64,000 bases of DNA, taken from assembly GCA_022559845.1 (NCBI GenBank), contig CM040126.1:43580458-43644457 (forward strand). The letters are read 5' to 3'. The translations under genes and the position numbers were made by a program. The notes beneath the pieces are model-generated. The model saw only the letters and a list, made by a program, of their open reading frames with translations. It was not told where the DNA came from and ran no database searches. The stretch comes from Amorphophallus konjac. Taxonomy: Eukaryota; Streptophyta; Magnoliopsida; Alismatales; Araceae. Positions within the stretch are counted from its first letter, which is position 1; each line of letters starts with the position of its first letter. This document shows positions 1 through 12,300 of this stretch, in pieces.

Positions 1-1043
1 CTGTGTGCTTTGATGAACTTAAGTGCTCTTATTTCATTGGAATTCTATTTTATTTAGCACTTATGATCATGTTCTACGTTGAATTGAAGGTTATTGATAT
101 TGAAATTGTGAAGACTAATGAATTCCAAGTGCAGGAAAGTACAGGTTTCAAGACACCTGGGTTGCTCATCGTTGAACATTGCGCTTGTCATTTTGTATTT
201 GTTCGTTGTAAGCATTATTACTATATGGTATCTACGCTATTATAGCATATCAAGGACCTTGTGGTTCTGATGAACCTGGAATTTGAGTTCCCCTTCATCA
301 AAAACAGTGATAATTCCAGGAGAGTCTTGGTCACACGGATAGGCCGTTGAGTCGTTGAAGGTTTGGGACGATGGTTCCACTTTCTGAGTTGATGCGCGGA
401 CAAACGAGCTTCGGCTTAGTGTTGGCTCAGAAACCTGGATTCTTGACTAAATCTAGATGACTTAGCAATATTATCCTTGACTATTTTCTATTTTTAGTTT
501 GTTTTATTCTTTTCTTTTAGCCCAGCATGCATCATATAGGACTTTGAGTTTTTCATGTTGAAAATTTTCATATTATGGCAATAATGAAGGTCACTCGCTC
601 TTGATCGAGTTGACATGAGATATTCCATTCCAAATCAAGTACTTTTTTCTATCTAAAGCCGCTCAGGCTGATTCCTTGAAAATGTCCCTTTGTTGGATCT
701 CCATCTCAATTCTCTTTATTTTTCTACAAATCTACCTTGGTTGTAGCACATCCACGTTGGCTGGTAACCGCTCTCCAATGGTCTTTCCCTATCGTGCCCG
801 CGCGCACACCTTTTGCCTTACATTTTACTTAGACTCATTTATCCAGCAAATTGATGCTTCCTTGAGATCACTCGGAGTTGTTTCATTCAGAATCTTGGAA
901 AAATTTCTAATGCCTAGTGTCTGAGGTGTGTCACATCACACCTTGGCATCTACTTATTTGTTCGCTCCACTTCATTCCATTTGTTGCACTTTCACTCCAT
1001 TTCGTCTCACTCCCTTCCAAAGCAGACGCCAAGGCGGGGCAGC
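1..1043 (+). mobile_element. Element B, 3' end of internal region (element continues left of window)
   Basis: This stretch is homologous to the last part of element A (about 14,860-15,677): both share the block around AAGGACCTTGTG, the segment TCACACGGATAGGCCGTTGA, a segment with GTCCACATTGGCTGG-like sequence and the final AAGGCGGGGCAGC just before the LTR. It therefore is the 3' untranslated internal part of a related, diverged retrotransposon. Short open frames here are not supported as genes. The last bases form the polypurine tract priming plus-strand synthesis. The coding part and the 5' LTR lie outside the window. Confidence 0.8.
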
Positions 1044-2427
1044 TGTAGACACGCCAAAAATGACACTTTGTTGATTAAATCTCATGTCACTATGATGACG
1101 CCCCAAAGTGAACTTCAATATTCCCATAATATAAAGTTTTTCTATTTTTTGTGGGTTTTCCGTTGCATTATTGTATTATTTTTGTGATTCGCGACCTGAA
1201 GAGGGGCGTTATCTAAATAGCGACCTTATCTAGGGCGTTTTCTCAAGAAAGGACGACTAAATGTCAGGGCGTCAATTCCTGGTATTATCCGGTTTTAAAG
1301 TAAATTCAAAATCAATTCAATTATTGGTTAACGTCCTTCCTCAGGGCGTGTTTTAAATTAACGCCTTAATATTAGGCGTGTTCTCATAATTTTCAAATAA
1401 AGTAAGTTTTATTACCAAAATTAAATTCAAGAAGTGACGCCCTTGGTAGAGGTCGTGTTTTGAGTAACGTCTTGATGTAGGTCGTCAATTCTTAATTTGA
1501 CGCCCTTCGCAAGGTCGTGTTTCACCTTTCGTGTCCTGCTTTAACTCCTCTTTCCTGAATAGAGTCCTACCTTCAATAGTCTCCTTGCTCGAACTGAAGG
1601 TAGAGTCATGCCTTCTTTGAACATTGCCTATCCTTATCTTACCAAACTCGAGCTTATCTTCCACTGAAATCCTATAAAATCATGTTCTGGTCGATCGAGG
1701 CAGAGGTTGACGTTTTCAGAGGTTGAAGAGATTAGAAACGTTCAAGAGGTTGAGAGGATTGACGGCTTCCTCTGCTTCCTTACTGTCGTATGTTCGATTG
1801 AAGAACCTCGGCTTCCTTTGTTCCTTCTTCATCCGGTCAACCGTGTCGTTTGGTTCCCTTTACTGTCGACAGGGACAGCAGGGCTTTCTTTTGTTGTGTT
1901 GATTTGTCTTCATCCGCTGTTTTCTTCTTCTACGTCTGCATCAATTCCATCATCAGTATTTTTTTCCTTTTCACGTTTGCATTAGATTTATCACATATCT
2001 CCTCTCTCCCTAATTCCTCTTTAGGGGTTTTAAAACCAAAACAACAAGGTGCGCATGTTGATTTCTTTTCATCATCACATGTTTTATTTGGATTGATACT
2101 ACTGCACGTTTGCTGAATCCCATCTTTTGCTTTGTTTCGTTGTCTTTTTTGCAAGGTAATCAAAAGGAGAACCCTTCTCATCGGCCGGCCGATTGAAGAA
2201 GGAGGAAGGAACTTCACATCATCCCGCGTTCCAATCTTCACTAGGTATTCGCGATCTCTTTTTTTACTATTATTGAGGTAACCCCTCTGGCGATCACAAT
2301 CTCCATATTTGCACCACGTGCAAGCTTTTTCTCCCCCCCTTATTTATGTATTAATCATCATTATCCTCCCAATGTTTTTCACATAATTTATTCTCTTGTG
2401 ATTGTGTGGGATTTATGCCCATCTACA
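1044..2427 (+). repeat. 3' LTR of element B
   Basis: The LTR opens with TGTAGACACGCC directly after the purine tract and closes with ATCTACA, giving the same TGTAGA/TCTACA inverted ends as the element A LTR. It is 1,384 bp, shorter than the 1,778-bp LTR of A, but collinear with it: purine-tract border, palindromic module array, CATCGGCCGGCCGAT segment, TGGCGATCACA segment, end. The sequence from 2,428 (ACCAG) should be one copy of its target duplication; the other copy is outside the window. Confidence 0.85.
1190..1520. repeat. Palindromic module array in LTR of B (about 8 units)
   Basis: About eight short inverted repeats follow each other at 30-55 bp spacing. Clear examples are ACGCCTTAATATTAGGCGT near 1,360 and GACGCCCTTCGCAAGGTCGT near 1,500. 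The general form is RACGMCY, a loop of 5-8 bases, then RGKCGTY. Arms differ between units while mostly keeping pairing. The function is unknown; binding sites, RNA hairpins or simple motif amplification are all possible. Confidence 0.75.
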
Positions 2428-2784
2428 ACCAGCTTTGAAACCTGTCCGAGATGAACCATCCGTTTGTTCCAGACGATGTTCTAAACCTCTTTTATTCAGC
2501 TACCCCCAGGATTGGGTTTAAGCACCCTCTGGATACCGTCGCGCGGTGGAGTGAGTCCCCCATCCTTTCTCTGAAAGGGTGGACGCTCTCCTGCTAGGTA
2601 CGGGCTATTCGCATAGGGACCACTGAAACCGCTGCCAAATCGCCGTGAAATATTGATGGTGCGATAAGTAAAGAACAAACCACATATGAGATGGGTGTAA
2701 AGATTCCTTTCCATTGAATAAAAAAGGGAATACAAGAAGGGCCCCTGAGGGGGAATTGTATTACAAAAAGGGGGAAACAGATAT
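2428..2784. other. 3' flank of the antisense PMD gene, no gene of its own
   Basis: This sequence lies between the LTR end of B and the likely stop codon of the minus-strand PMD gene. It would be the 3' untranslated part of that gene, or internal sequence of element C. I see no further coding or RNA gene. Confidence 0.5.
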
Positions 2785-5700
2785 TCACGGGCCCTGGAAT
2801 ATCTCTTCAAAGGCCAGAAGCCCTACATGCGGGGCAACCCCCAGCTCATGAAGTCGAGCCTCCTCCTTCTGTAGCCGAGCAGACTCGTCCTGAAAGGATG
2901 CCACCTACCCCTCCACCAGAGCTACTTCCTCCGCAAGCTGCGGCCGAGAAGTTGTTATCTGCGGCAGTTCAGCTCGGAGATCAAACAGTTCAGCCTCCAG
3001 GATGGTTATCCGGCTGCGCACGAACTGCTCCCGTTGTGCCAGAGACTGCAGTCGGCGTTGGCACTCCTGAAGAACAGAGTCCATTTTCTCCAGCTCAGAT
3101 TTGCACTCCATCCTTTGCAACTTCAAAGCTGCCAGTCTGTCAGACATAATATGTGCCAAGAAGTCCCGGCGATGTATAAACTTTAACAACAATAGAACCC
3201 GCTGGGCCCATATTTCCATGGGACAGCCCATTGCCTGTAAACCGGCGGTGAAGCGCTCGGCTATCTCCTTCAGCTGCAAATAAGTCAGCCCGGGCTGGGA
3301 CTCCACTAGCTGGCGCAGCATGTCCAGATTTTGCCAGACAAAACTCTCGGATGAAGCGAAGCCAGGCAGGGGAAATGGAGTTACTTCAAAGGTCACCTCA
3401 CTGTCGATGTCTGCCCATAGTGTAACATCTGGCTGGGAAGAAGAAGACGGGAGGTCTGCTGGAGGCGCCAACTGGGCTCTCTTTGCGACCTCTGACGGGG
3501 CCGAGAGGCCTTCCACCTCCATCTCCTCGAGGGCCGCTGTTTGAATGCTCGCAGGGGCAAGTTTAACAAGTGCCGGAGTGGCTGCTTCCTGGGTCCCTGA
3601 TGTAATATCTGCACCTTCAGCATCCTCTTCTCAGGGCACCTCCTCCTCAGATTCCGAGAGCACGGGGATCGATTCTGGGTCAGTTATGGACAATACTTCG
3701 ATCTCTGTAGCAGCTGCCTCCCCTTCTTCCATCCCCGCTTCAACGGCCAGTTCCTTCAATGTCAAGGCGGCAGGGGCCACGGACTGAAGAGGCAAAAGTT
3801 TAGTTTCCATAATTATTGTTATGGGAATTACTGACTCGGGCGCAATGGTCATCACTGCGACCGGTATAAAGGCAGAACCCCTAGCTGGGTCCGTCTCAGC
3901 TCTGAAATCCAAGACCCGGATGAGGGCCGAACTCTCCCCCGAGGTCCTCAAGTCCAGCAATGCTAAGTCTGTAGAAGACTGTACCCTCACCGGCACAGGG
4001 CGAATTATCTCAGAAACGCCTGCACAGGCGGCTGACGAAGCAGGAACAATAGCCAAGGTGTCAGATAGAGTGGCTTCAAAGGCTGCAGTTGCTACCGGGC
4101 TAGCAACAGGGGATTCCTGTGAACAGATCAATGCAACATCAAGCAACAGATAATAATAATAATAATAATAATAATGAGGAGAGGGAGAGAGACCCACTTC
4201 TAATGTGATGTCGATATCCTCAAAGGAGTGCAGGGGAGAGGAAAGCTCCGCTGCTGAAGCAGCAAAGGGAGGAGTTATATCTGCCTCGGTGTCCAAGCCA
4301 GCAAATTCTTCCTGTAGTTCCTCCTCAGAAGACAGCACCAGCAGTTTGGAGGGGGTGAACAGTGGAACAATGGCAGTACATACGAGTGGGGCCTCTGATT
4401 TGGAGATACCCTCCGTCTCGCTCTCGCTGAAACCTGCTCCTTCTCCCTCTGCCTCGGAAGCGGTCGCGGAGCTGCTAGAAGAGATTTCCACACTATCCAC
4501 GGGCGGGACTTGCGTCCCTAACGGCTGCCTGGATGAAGACCGGGTAACTATGCGCCTCACAGGGACAAGGCCCCGTTTCGTCTGGGTCTTATGGCCCTCC
4601 TGTGGCTGAGTTATATCGCCAGCTGCTCCCATAACTGCAGCCCCCTCACCGGCCGTCACTGCAGGGAAAGGTTCGTGAGAGAGACAATAAACAAATAATC
4701 GAAATGTTCAAGAGAAGATGAAAAAGCACACTTACCCTCCGCCTCACTAGCCGGCGTGGGAGAGGGCAATCTGGTCTCCACCACAGAAGGTGTCACAACT
4801 GGCTCTTGGGCTGTGCAAAAAGGGGGGGGGGTCAGATTCGAAGATTTCTGTAAAATTCAGCAAAAGACGATGAAAGATACAACTGCAGGCTATTGATGTT
4901 ACCCTTGACTGGAGTCTGGGCGCCCTCCCTTTGAGATTCAAACTCATCAAATGAGGGGATATCAGGAAGAGGGGTCCCAGGGTCCGTCACTGCTGAAGCC
5001 GACTGCCGAGCATGGGCCTTCTTAGCCTTCCTGGCCTTCCCAACTGCAGTCTTCACTGCATAAATCTTCCTCTTCTTGCCCGGAGGCAGGGGAGTGGTCG
5101 TCGGTGCTGCTGCAGGGACTTCGAAATAAGCAGGCTTCTCAGCTTGCGCAATGATTTTTCTGTAAAGCCCCTGTCGCTTTATATCTGGCCTGTCTGTTGA
5201 AGACATCAAAGAAGCAATGAGATCAGTAGATGCAGAGTTTAAATAACAAACAGAAAGCACTACAGTCAGAAAGGAAAGATCATACCTGCTGGGCCATCAT
5301 AAAAGACAGAAAGCGGCCAGTACAGATAAGCTACCTCCTTGGAGCAGAAAGCAGCCTCCTTGACAAGCCAACAGACATCACCAAATGTCTGGCACTTCTC
5401 CACTAAAGATGCCAGATCGCTATGACCATGAAAATCAAGACATCGAAACAAGTCGAGGTGGTCCATGCCCCAGCCGTCGACATAATGAAAAGAAATAAAC
5501 AATGGCTTATTCAATATGCCGGCTATCGGACTCTCTGCAGATAACCCATGTACATTCAGCAGAACAAAGAGCCAAGACGTGTGCTTGTAGTACGTCTGAG
5601 TCCTATCTTCCCTGCGCACAAACGTCCTATAGGGATGAAATCTATCTGTCGGACCCTTCCAGGGGACGACTGTCAGGAGCGGCTCTTCAACAGGGAAAGG

Positions 5701-6537
5701 GTACTGTTGCGCCTCCAGACGAGCGCCTCCTACATGGCACAGATGTTTCAAGTTCTTCATAAAAGTGTCTTCGTTGATGGCAGCAAAGATAGGAGCGGGC
5801 GGCTCGGAGCCTTTTTCCTTCAAAGTCCGACGCTCGGCCAGATAGTTATCTGCCTCCCTCAGGTGCTGTGAATAAATCCTTTTCAGGTGGGCCTTAGGGA
5901 TATCAAATACCGGCCCGGGCTGTTGTTTCAGGAAAGAACGCTCGGCCACATCCTAGAATGCACCCCTACCATCCCTGTAAAAACTGGTTCGAATGTTCCA
6001 CCATTTGATATACTCTGATGTGACACGGGGAACACGGTTGGAAACAGTGGGAACTCTGAAAACTGCGCCATCATGGCGATGATAAAAATCCCACCACAAC
6101 CGGCCATCACCGACAATGGTGGACCCGTGCTTGGCCCGGCTATCCAGGGGAAACTGAGCAACTGATGTAGGGATATGCTGGTCATAGCCAAAGTTCCGCC
6201 CGAAGCGGAATGGGTAATATGGTTCCAGAAGAAGCAGACCACCCTTTCTGAAAACTAAAACACTGGGCCGAATGGCCATGGCCCATCTAACCAGCTCCGG
6301 CTCCAGAATAGATCGAACAGCATTAGCCCCTGAAACGGGGTGAACATAGGTCTCTACCTCTTCCATCTTGCATTCTCTTTGAGAGTGAACCAAAGGAGCT
6401 GAACCTGCTGCCAAGCTCCAGAAATGATTGCTGCCAGGGGCATCCACTGGTACCCTTATCAGTCGGCCCCTTATTTTGAATAACTGATCAGAGAAAGAGC
6501 CAGGTTCAGCACTGGCAAATTCAATCATTCTGGATAA
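2785..6537 (-). pseudogene. PMD-type antisense gene, 3' part (rest of exon 2, exons 3-5)
   Basis: This is the C-terminal part of a minus-strand gene whose start is at 29,201; element A splits it at 6,537/27,634. The first part (6,537-5,286) continues the plant mobile domain, a family known from plant transposons and a few host genes. Three introns have canonical borders and all are phase 1: 5,285-5,194, 4,902-4,811 and 4,735-4,659 (donor GTAAGT). Exon 3 encodes a Lys/Arg-rich, possibly nuclear-targeting stretch (GKKRKIYAVK); exon 5 a Ser/Glu-rich acidic region, eight tyrosines from a TAT microsatellite, and a coiled coil. In-frame stops at 5,953 (TAG), 3,631 (TGA) and 2,905 (TAG) break the frame; it otherwise runs to TGA at 2,785. 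It is therefore a decayed copy. It could be an antisense passenger gene of element C or an independent transposon gene. Confidence 0.75.
4150..4175. repeat. (TAA/TTA)n microsatellite inside PMD gene exon 5
   Basis: About eight tandem ATA-type triplets. On the minus strand they are read as TAT and encode a run of eight tyrosines followed by LLLD. Confidence 0.9.
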
Positions 6538-6728
6538 TGTAGACACGCCAAAATTGACGTTACTGTGAGTGCATCTCGTTTTACCTTGTAATGTCCCAAT
6601 TTGACCCTCCAATTAATTTTGTTTGAGTTATTTTCCCCAATTTTCTTAGATTTCTCCCTTTTTTCCCTCTTCTTATTTTTCCCTATTTTTTTGGATTTTT
6701 TGGGCAATTTTCTCTATTATTTAGAATT

Positions 6729-7014
6729 AACGACTTGAAGTGGGGCGTGTTTTAATTAACGGCTTGGTCTGAGGCGCATTTTGAAGAAAGGACGACTAGA
6801 GACAAAGGCGTCAGTTTCTGGAATTTTCTGATTTCCAAAATAGAAAAATAAGAATTAACGACCCTCCTTGGGTCGTGTTTTTAAATAACGCCTCTCCCTC
6901 AGGCGTCTCTTCATCATTTTTAAATACAGAAAGTTTTTATTGCTAAAATTAAATCCGTGAATTAACGCCTTTGTCCCAGTCGTGATTTCAATTAACACCT
7001 TGACCAAGGTCGTC
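6729..7014. repeat. Palindromic module array in 5' LTR of A (7 units)
   Basis: Modules start near 6,729, 6,758, 6,791, 6,857, 6,887, 6,964 and 6,993. The best are AACGACCCTCCTTGGGTCGT and AACGCCTCTCCCTCAGGCGT. Most are followed by a T-rich tail. Arms vary together (GACC/GGTC, GCC/GGC). They lie upstream of the TATA box, so in U3. Confidence 0.85.
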
Positions 7015-7500
7015 AATTCTTGTTCAATTCCGAACTCCAGCAGCACCCCTTCCTTTCCTCACTTACACTCCTTTTTCACTTGCGAGAGGGTTCCTATGGC
7101 TTCCTAATATTGAAAGGACACTTGGAGGAAGGATCCCTCTTTCCATCCTACCAAAACTAAGTTTTCTAATTTTTTATGGAATTAATTCCGAATTTCCCTT
7201 CCTTTCCTCATTTAACCTCCTTTTCCACTTGGGAAAGGGTTCCTATGACTTTCCAAGGTTGAAGGGACACTTGCCTAAGGTTTATCTCTTCCAAATCCAA
7301 CTAAAATATGTTTTCTTATTTTCTCTTGGAATTAATTCCGAATTTCCCTTCCTTTCCTCATTTAACCTCCTTTTTCACTTGGGAAAGGGTTCCTATGACT
7401 TTCCAATGTTGAAGGGACACTTGCCTAATGTTTATCTCTTCCAAATCCCACTAAAACATGTTTTCCTAATTTCCCTTAGAATTAATTCTGAATTTCAACC

Positions 7501-7511
7501 CTATAAATAGA
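7501..7511 (+). promoter_or_regulatory. TATA box of element A 5' LTR
   Basis: CCTATAAATAGAATCTCTCTC: a TATAAATA box followed by a pyrimidine-rich leader, as expected for a plant RNA polymerase II start about 30 bp downstream. The same motif stands in the 3' LTR near 26,820. Confidence 0.7.
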
Positions 7512-8318
7512 ATCTCTCTCTCCCTTGTGAATAATCATAAAGATCAATTCAAGAGGAGGTGTTGCCGGACCAAAGGCTCAAGGAGGAAGACTCCCATGCA
7601 CCTAAAAGCTTCATCCATGGAGTTCTTCTTCCTCTATTGAAGATTTGAAGCCTCTACATCCATGGAGTTCTACATCATCTTCTTCCTCCATTGAAGATCT
7701 TCATCCTAACTTGAAGCCAAATTGGAGAAAACCACTAAGCTTTCCCCTCCTATCTCTTATTTTTGCTTTAGTTAATTGCATGCATCATATCATTTTTTCT
7801 TTTATTTCTTTATTGAGATCTTCCCCTATTGTGCACTCTAGCACATCTCCCTTAGTGCAACACTTGCACATCTCCCTCTATTCTTCATCATACATCATCT
7901 TTTACCTACCCTTTTGCATAGGGGTTTAAAGGCCAAACACCAATAAGGTGTGTTCATATCCATGCTTTCTATGTCCATATTTATATTTGGATTTGATGCT
8001 ACACATCTTGGTTTCTAATCCATATTTATTTATTGGTGTTTGTTAATTTTGCAAGGGTAATCAATCAAGGAAAACTCTCTTCATCGGCCGGTCGATAGAA
8101 AGAGAAGGTGCACTCACAATCTCCCCCGCATTTAAGGTATTTATATCGCGATCCATCCATTGATTATTTGTTATATCCTTTGAGGCCCTCGCGTCTCTGG
8201 CGATCACATTCCCCTTAGCATCCTCTCATGCTCCCCTTTTCTCCCTCTTTTCCCATTCTTCAATTCATTTTCTTTTTCCTTTTAATTGTTCTAAGTGGAT
8301 TTCTTAGAATCTATAAAT

Positions 8319-8336
8319 TGGCGATCACGGTGGGAC
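8319..8336 (+). other. Primer binding site of element A
   Basis: TGGCGATCACGGTGGGAC starts three bases after the LTR end. It begins with TGG, the complement of the tRNA 3' CCA. The tRNA is not the initiator Met tRNA used by D, E and F; I do not assign it. Confidence 0.7.
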
Positions 8337-9386
8337 CCCTTTCATTTTTCTTTTGATTACCCTTTCCCCTTAGGCACCCACGTGTGCCATCTCCCCTTTT
8401 GCACCCACGGTGCGTCTCCCTTTGTGCTCCATGTAGCACTCTCCCTGTGTGATTTGTCAGTTTGATAGGTTTTTAGAAATTCCATTTATCCATATCTTTT
8501 TTTTTTAAAAAAAATGATGAGCATGCTATATCCCTTGTCATGTTTGATTGCCATGATTCTTATACTGAGATTGTGAGTGTTTTTCATTTCTGTCGGTATT
8601 TTCCACTGTTTGAGCCCTATGGCCGTTGAAGTATTGAAGTAATTAACGCCCCTCTCAGAGGCGTCTTTTATCAGTATAACGCCTCACATCAAGGCGTCTT
8701 TCACTTGAATAGCGCCTTACTGTAAGGCGTCATTTTTATTATCATTGTTTATTCGTGCTAATTACTGCCATTTGACGCCCCTGCTCCCGGGCGTCCATTC
8801 TAGAGAAAGCGCCTCACCATAAGGCGCTATTTTGCTCTGCTTGCACTATTCACAGTGACTAGCGACTGATGCTCAGACGCTATTTATTGATATAGCGACC
8901 TTTCCCAGGTCGTCATTTTGTTCTGTGTTGTTATCTGCTTGATACTGTCTGCTGCATTCATCCTTGCATTGGTTTGGGAGACCTCCTCTCCCCACACTTT
9001 TAGGAGTCACACCACCCTCTTGGTGAAGGAAGGACCCTCCATTGAGCACTCCGTCTCATTGGACCGGAAATTCCTAAACCAAGCCTCCATAAGTCTCCGC
9101 ACCCGTGGATTCCCTCACGGACGCTGGGCAGGTTGTACCTTTGAAGTCCCGGGTTTAGTTGGCCTATGCATGGTGAGAGAGTGTTCCTAGTTGGCATCGG
9201 AGAAAACCACATTTGAAACTAGGTTCCCCCCTTGAGTGATCACATCAATTTGCATAAAATCAATTAATTTGCCAAGGTTCAAATAAAAGAAATCAAAGGT
9301 AACCCCATCCTAGCTTGTTTGCTATCTATGTGAGCTGTTTTGATTGCACATTGAATTGTTTGGGATACCTTGATAAGAAAGTCAAC
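8337..9386 (+). other. 5' untranslated internal region of element A
   Basis: No coding frame is supported. It contains a second palindromic module array (8,644-8,915) and T-rich sequence. It leads to the gag-like frame at 9,387. Confidence 0.6.
8644..8915. repeat. Second palindromic module array in element A leader (7 units)
   Basis: Units start near 8,644, 8,678, 8,710, 8,773, 8,808, 8,860 and 8,894. Examples: GACGCCCCTGCTCCCGGGCG followed by TC, AGCGCCTCACCATAAGGCGC followed by T, and AGCGACCTTTCCCAGGTCGT. Changes in one arm are usually matched in the other (ACGCC/GGCGT, GCGCC/GGCGC, GACC/GGTC). Tails are again T-rich. Confidence 0.85.
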
Positions 9387-12300
9387 ATGTTTAACTCAAT
9401 TAATGTTCATGAGGGTGATCAGCCTAGCACATCTTATTCCCTTCAATTTCAACATAATCATCACAACTCTCACCATAATCTTTTAAAGGGACCACGCCCT
9501 CATCTTCACGGTTTTGCCCCACCCATGGGCAATATCCAATCCCATGGTCCCTCGCCTTAATCGCGAGCCACTACTCCTACGGGACCGTCTCCTCCCGAAG
9601 ATGAGAAGGTCTCCCAGATCTTGCATGCATTAGATCATCTCACCCCTCAACAAATCCAAGCCCTTAAGGCCGTTGTTGAGGGTGCACCTCATTCCCCTCA
9701 TCCTCCTTCCAATCCTACGCGGGTGGCCCATCACCCACTTCCCTCTTCTATTCACATTCCTACCCGGGTAGCCCATCACCCATCTCCTCCTATTCACACT
9801 TCTCCTCGGGTGGTCCAATACCCGCCTCCTTCGTCCACACCTACCCCTATTCGGGTGGCCCGTCACCCGCCTCCTTTTATTCCTCCTCCACCACGGCCCC
9901 AAGGCCCATTTATTCCTTGCAACCCGGCCCATCCGAGTTCTTCTATGGGTCATCCCATTAATCCCCTTCCACGGCCTTTTTTTGCGGCCCCTCCTTCAAG
10001 GCCCTGCCGACCCTCTGTTGCTCAAGTCACACCCCTCCAACAAACTCTTCTTGACAAAGTCACTTCGTTGGAGGAACAATTAAAGAGGGTTACGAGCCCA
10101 CGGCGCGCTCCTCCTACTCCAGTCAATACCCTTTATGCGGCTCTAAATGACATTACAAAGATGGAGAAAGATTGGAAGGATAGGAGAGACGGCTACGGCG
10201 TCGACAGTTCAAGCAAGCAAGAGCCGGCAGATTTCAACGTTCAAGTGGACGCTGTCCATCCTCCACCCATTCACCCCGTTCATTCATATGGCCCTCCACC
10301 TCCGCCTACGCATTCACACTTGCATTCACCACATCATCTGCAATACCATTACATTCCACCACCTACTAATACATCTCCACCATGGCATCCACTTGAACTC
10401 GATAATGAAGAACCGGCAATTGAAGAATTCAAGACGGCACATGATAATGAAGCTCTGCAGGCATCCCTTACGAGTTTTCTTCGTTTTCCTCTCCCTCCGC
10501 TACCACTGGATGAACCCCCTGCTCAAGACGATGCCATCGTCCTTAATATAACCCCCGCTTCTAAGAGTTATTGGTGTTATGACGAGGGATCCATACTCCA
10601 ATCACCCATGTCGGCGCACCAAGACATGTCTCCTACCCCAGACACCGCTCGCCCCATCCGGCGTTTCCTCTGGACCAAACCTTATACTTTTACACCTCCT
10701 GCTATACCATCAGCCTCCACAGCACCGGCCTCCGCTAAACCTCCACCTGCTATACCATTAGCCTCCACTTCATCAGCTAACCTCCTATTACCGCCACCTC
10801 GGCCCTCCATTACACCTTTAACCCCAAACCTAGCCACTCCTATTCCACCACTTAACCCTTCACCTTTACCCATGGTTAATCCTGAGCAGAATCTGTCTCT
10901 TTCTGCACTCGATCCAACCCCAACTGTCTCCGAGCAAAGGGGGAAGCTCGACGTGTTTGAATCTCCACTTCCACTCATCCTTTCTCCAACACTTTCCATT
11001 ACACCATCACCAACTATGGAGCCTTTCGCCTCCGCTTCACCCCCCTTTACTACTCGGAATGGGAGTGCTTTTGCAAGTACTTGTACCGAAGATGATCAAG
11101 AGCTGGGCAAGAAGGATTTGGCTACGGCCGAGCTATTCAAGATGCAAGAGTTTATTTGCCGAATGCCAATCCGGGTTGTCGTGCCAAGCATGGTCGAAGA
11201 GGCCAAGTCGCCGCCACTGCTCACTAAGAGAGAATGTCAAGCTTTGATGCCATGTAAGCTTGTGTCCAAAGGCCGGGAAGGGCACCCCTTGTTCCAACTT
11301 TCAAATCTTGAACCTTTTCTTCCATACAAGGGGCGAATGCCTATTCTATTCAACACTCCATATACGCCACAACCCCTGGGCAACACAATGCTTCCTATCC
11401 CAACTGTTCAACTCTCTCACACTATTACTTTTCACTCTTCAAGGGAGTTGTCACTTACCATTGAAGCTTCATCCATTGGGCCAATTGGCTATACACTTTC
11501 ACTGCCATGGAGGGGCGGTTATCTTGGTACTAAAGTGCCTTCAACTATTTTATCCACCTTCTATTCAACTCCATCCACATTCTTGTCTGTCACATTTTCT
11601 TCATGGGCCACTCCAAGGGTAAAGAGGAGGATCTCATCCTCTCGCCCTTCATGTTCGTCATATTCTTTTCATCTCATGCATTCTGTTGCATCCATGCATT
11701 CATCGCATCCCTTCTATTGCATCCACATGCATTTACACTTCTTCTTTCCCGGGTTTCAAAACCCGTATCTTCCCCGCCTTCCGGAATCTCCGGATCCCCC
11801 ACGTTTCCCATATCTTCCGCCTCTATCTTCGGGATCTCCAGGTCCTCTTACACTCACCGGGCATTGTGTCCCCTCCAATCATCCCTCAGGGCATCGCGCC
11901 CCTTTCCAACTATTGCATCCGCACTCCCCGGATTTCTCACCCGTCCTCCTTGGGCATCGCGTCCCTCGATATTTGCTTCCTCCGGAACCTCCGGATCCTG
12001 CTCTTTGGGCATCACGCCCCTACACACCCTCAAGTCCGGATATTCTGGGCTTCTTACTGATTCTCCCTGGGCATCGTGCCCCTTTCTGTCTTCTTCCTCC
12101 GGAACCTCCGGACTTTCTCCCAAGGCATCGCGCCCTTTTCTATCTTCTTCCTCCGGAACCTTCGGATCTTTCACCCCTCTCTTTATCCCTTGGGCATCGC
12201 GCCCCTTTCCGTCTTCTTCCTCCGGAACCTCCGGATCTTTCTCTTCTCCTTGGGCATCGCGTCCCATGGTACCTTCCCCCTCTAGAACCGCCGGACTCTC

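Larger units (their letters stand above)
6538..8315 (+). repeat. 5' LTR of element A
   Basis: It is 1,778 bp, from TGTAGACACGCC to TTAGAATCTATA (the 3' copy ends TCTACA). It holds seven palindromic modules at 6,729-7,014, then two direct repeats of about 130 bp around 7,190-7,500 (GAATTAATTCCGAATTTCCC to TTTATCTCTTCCAAATCC). A likely promoter follows: CCTATAAATAG at 7,500-7,510. The TGGCGATCAC at 8,198-8,207 duplicates the primer-site core inside the LTR. Confidence 0.9.
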
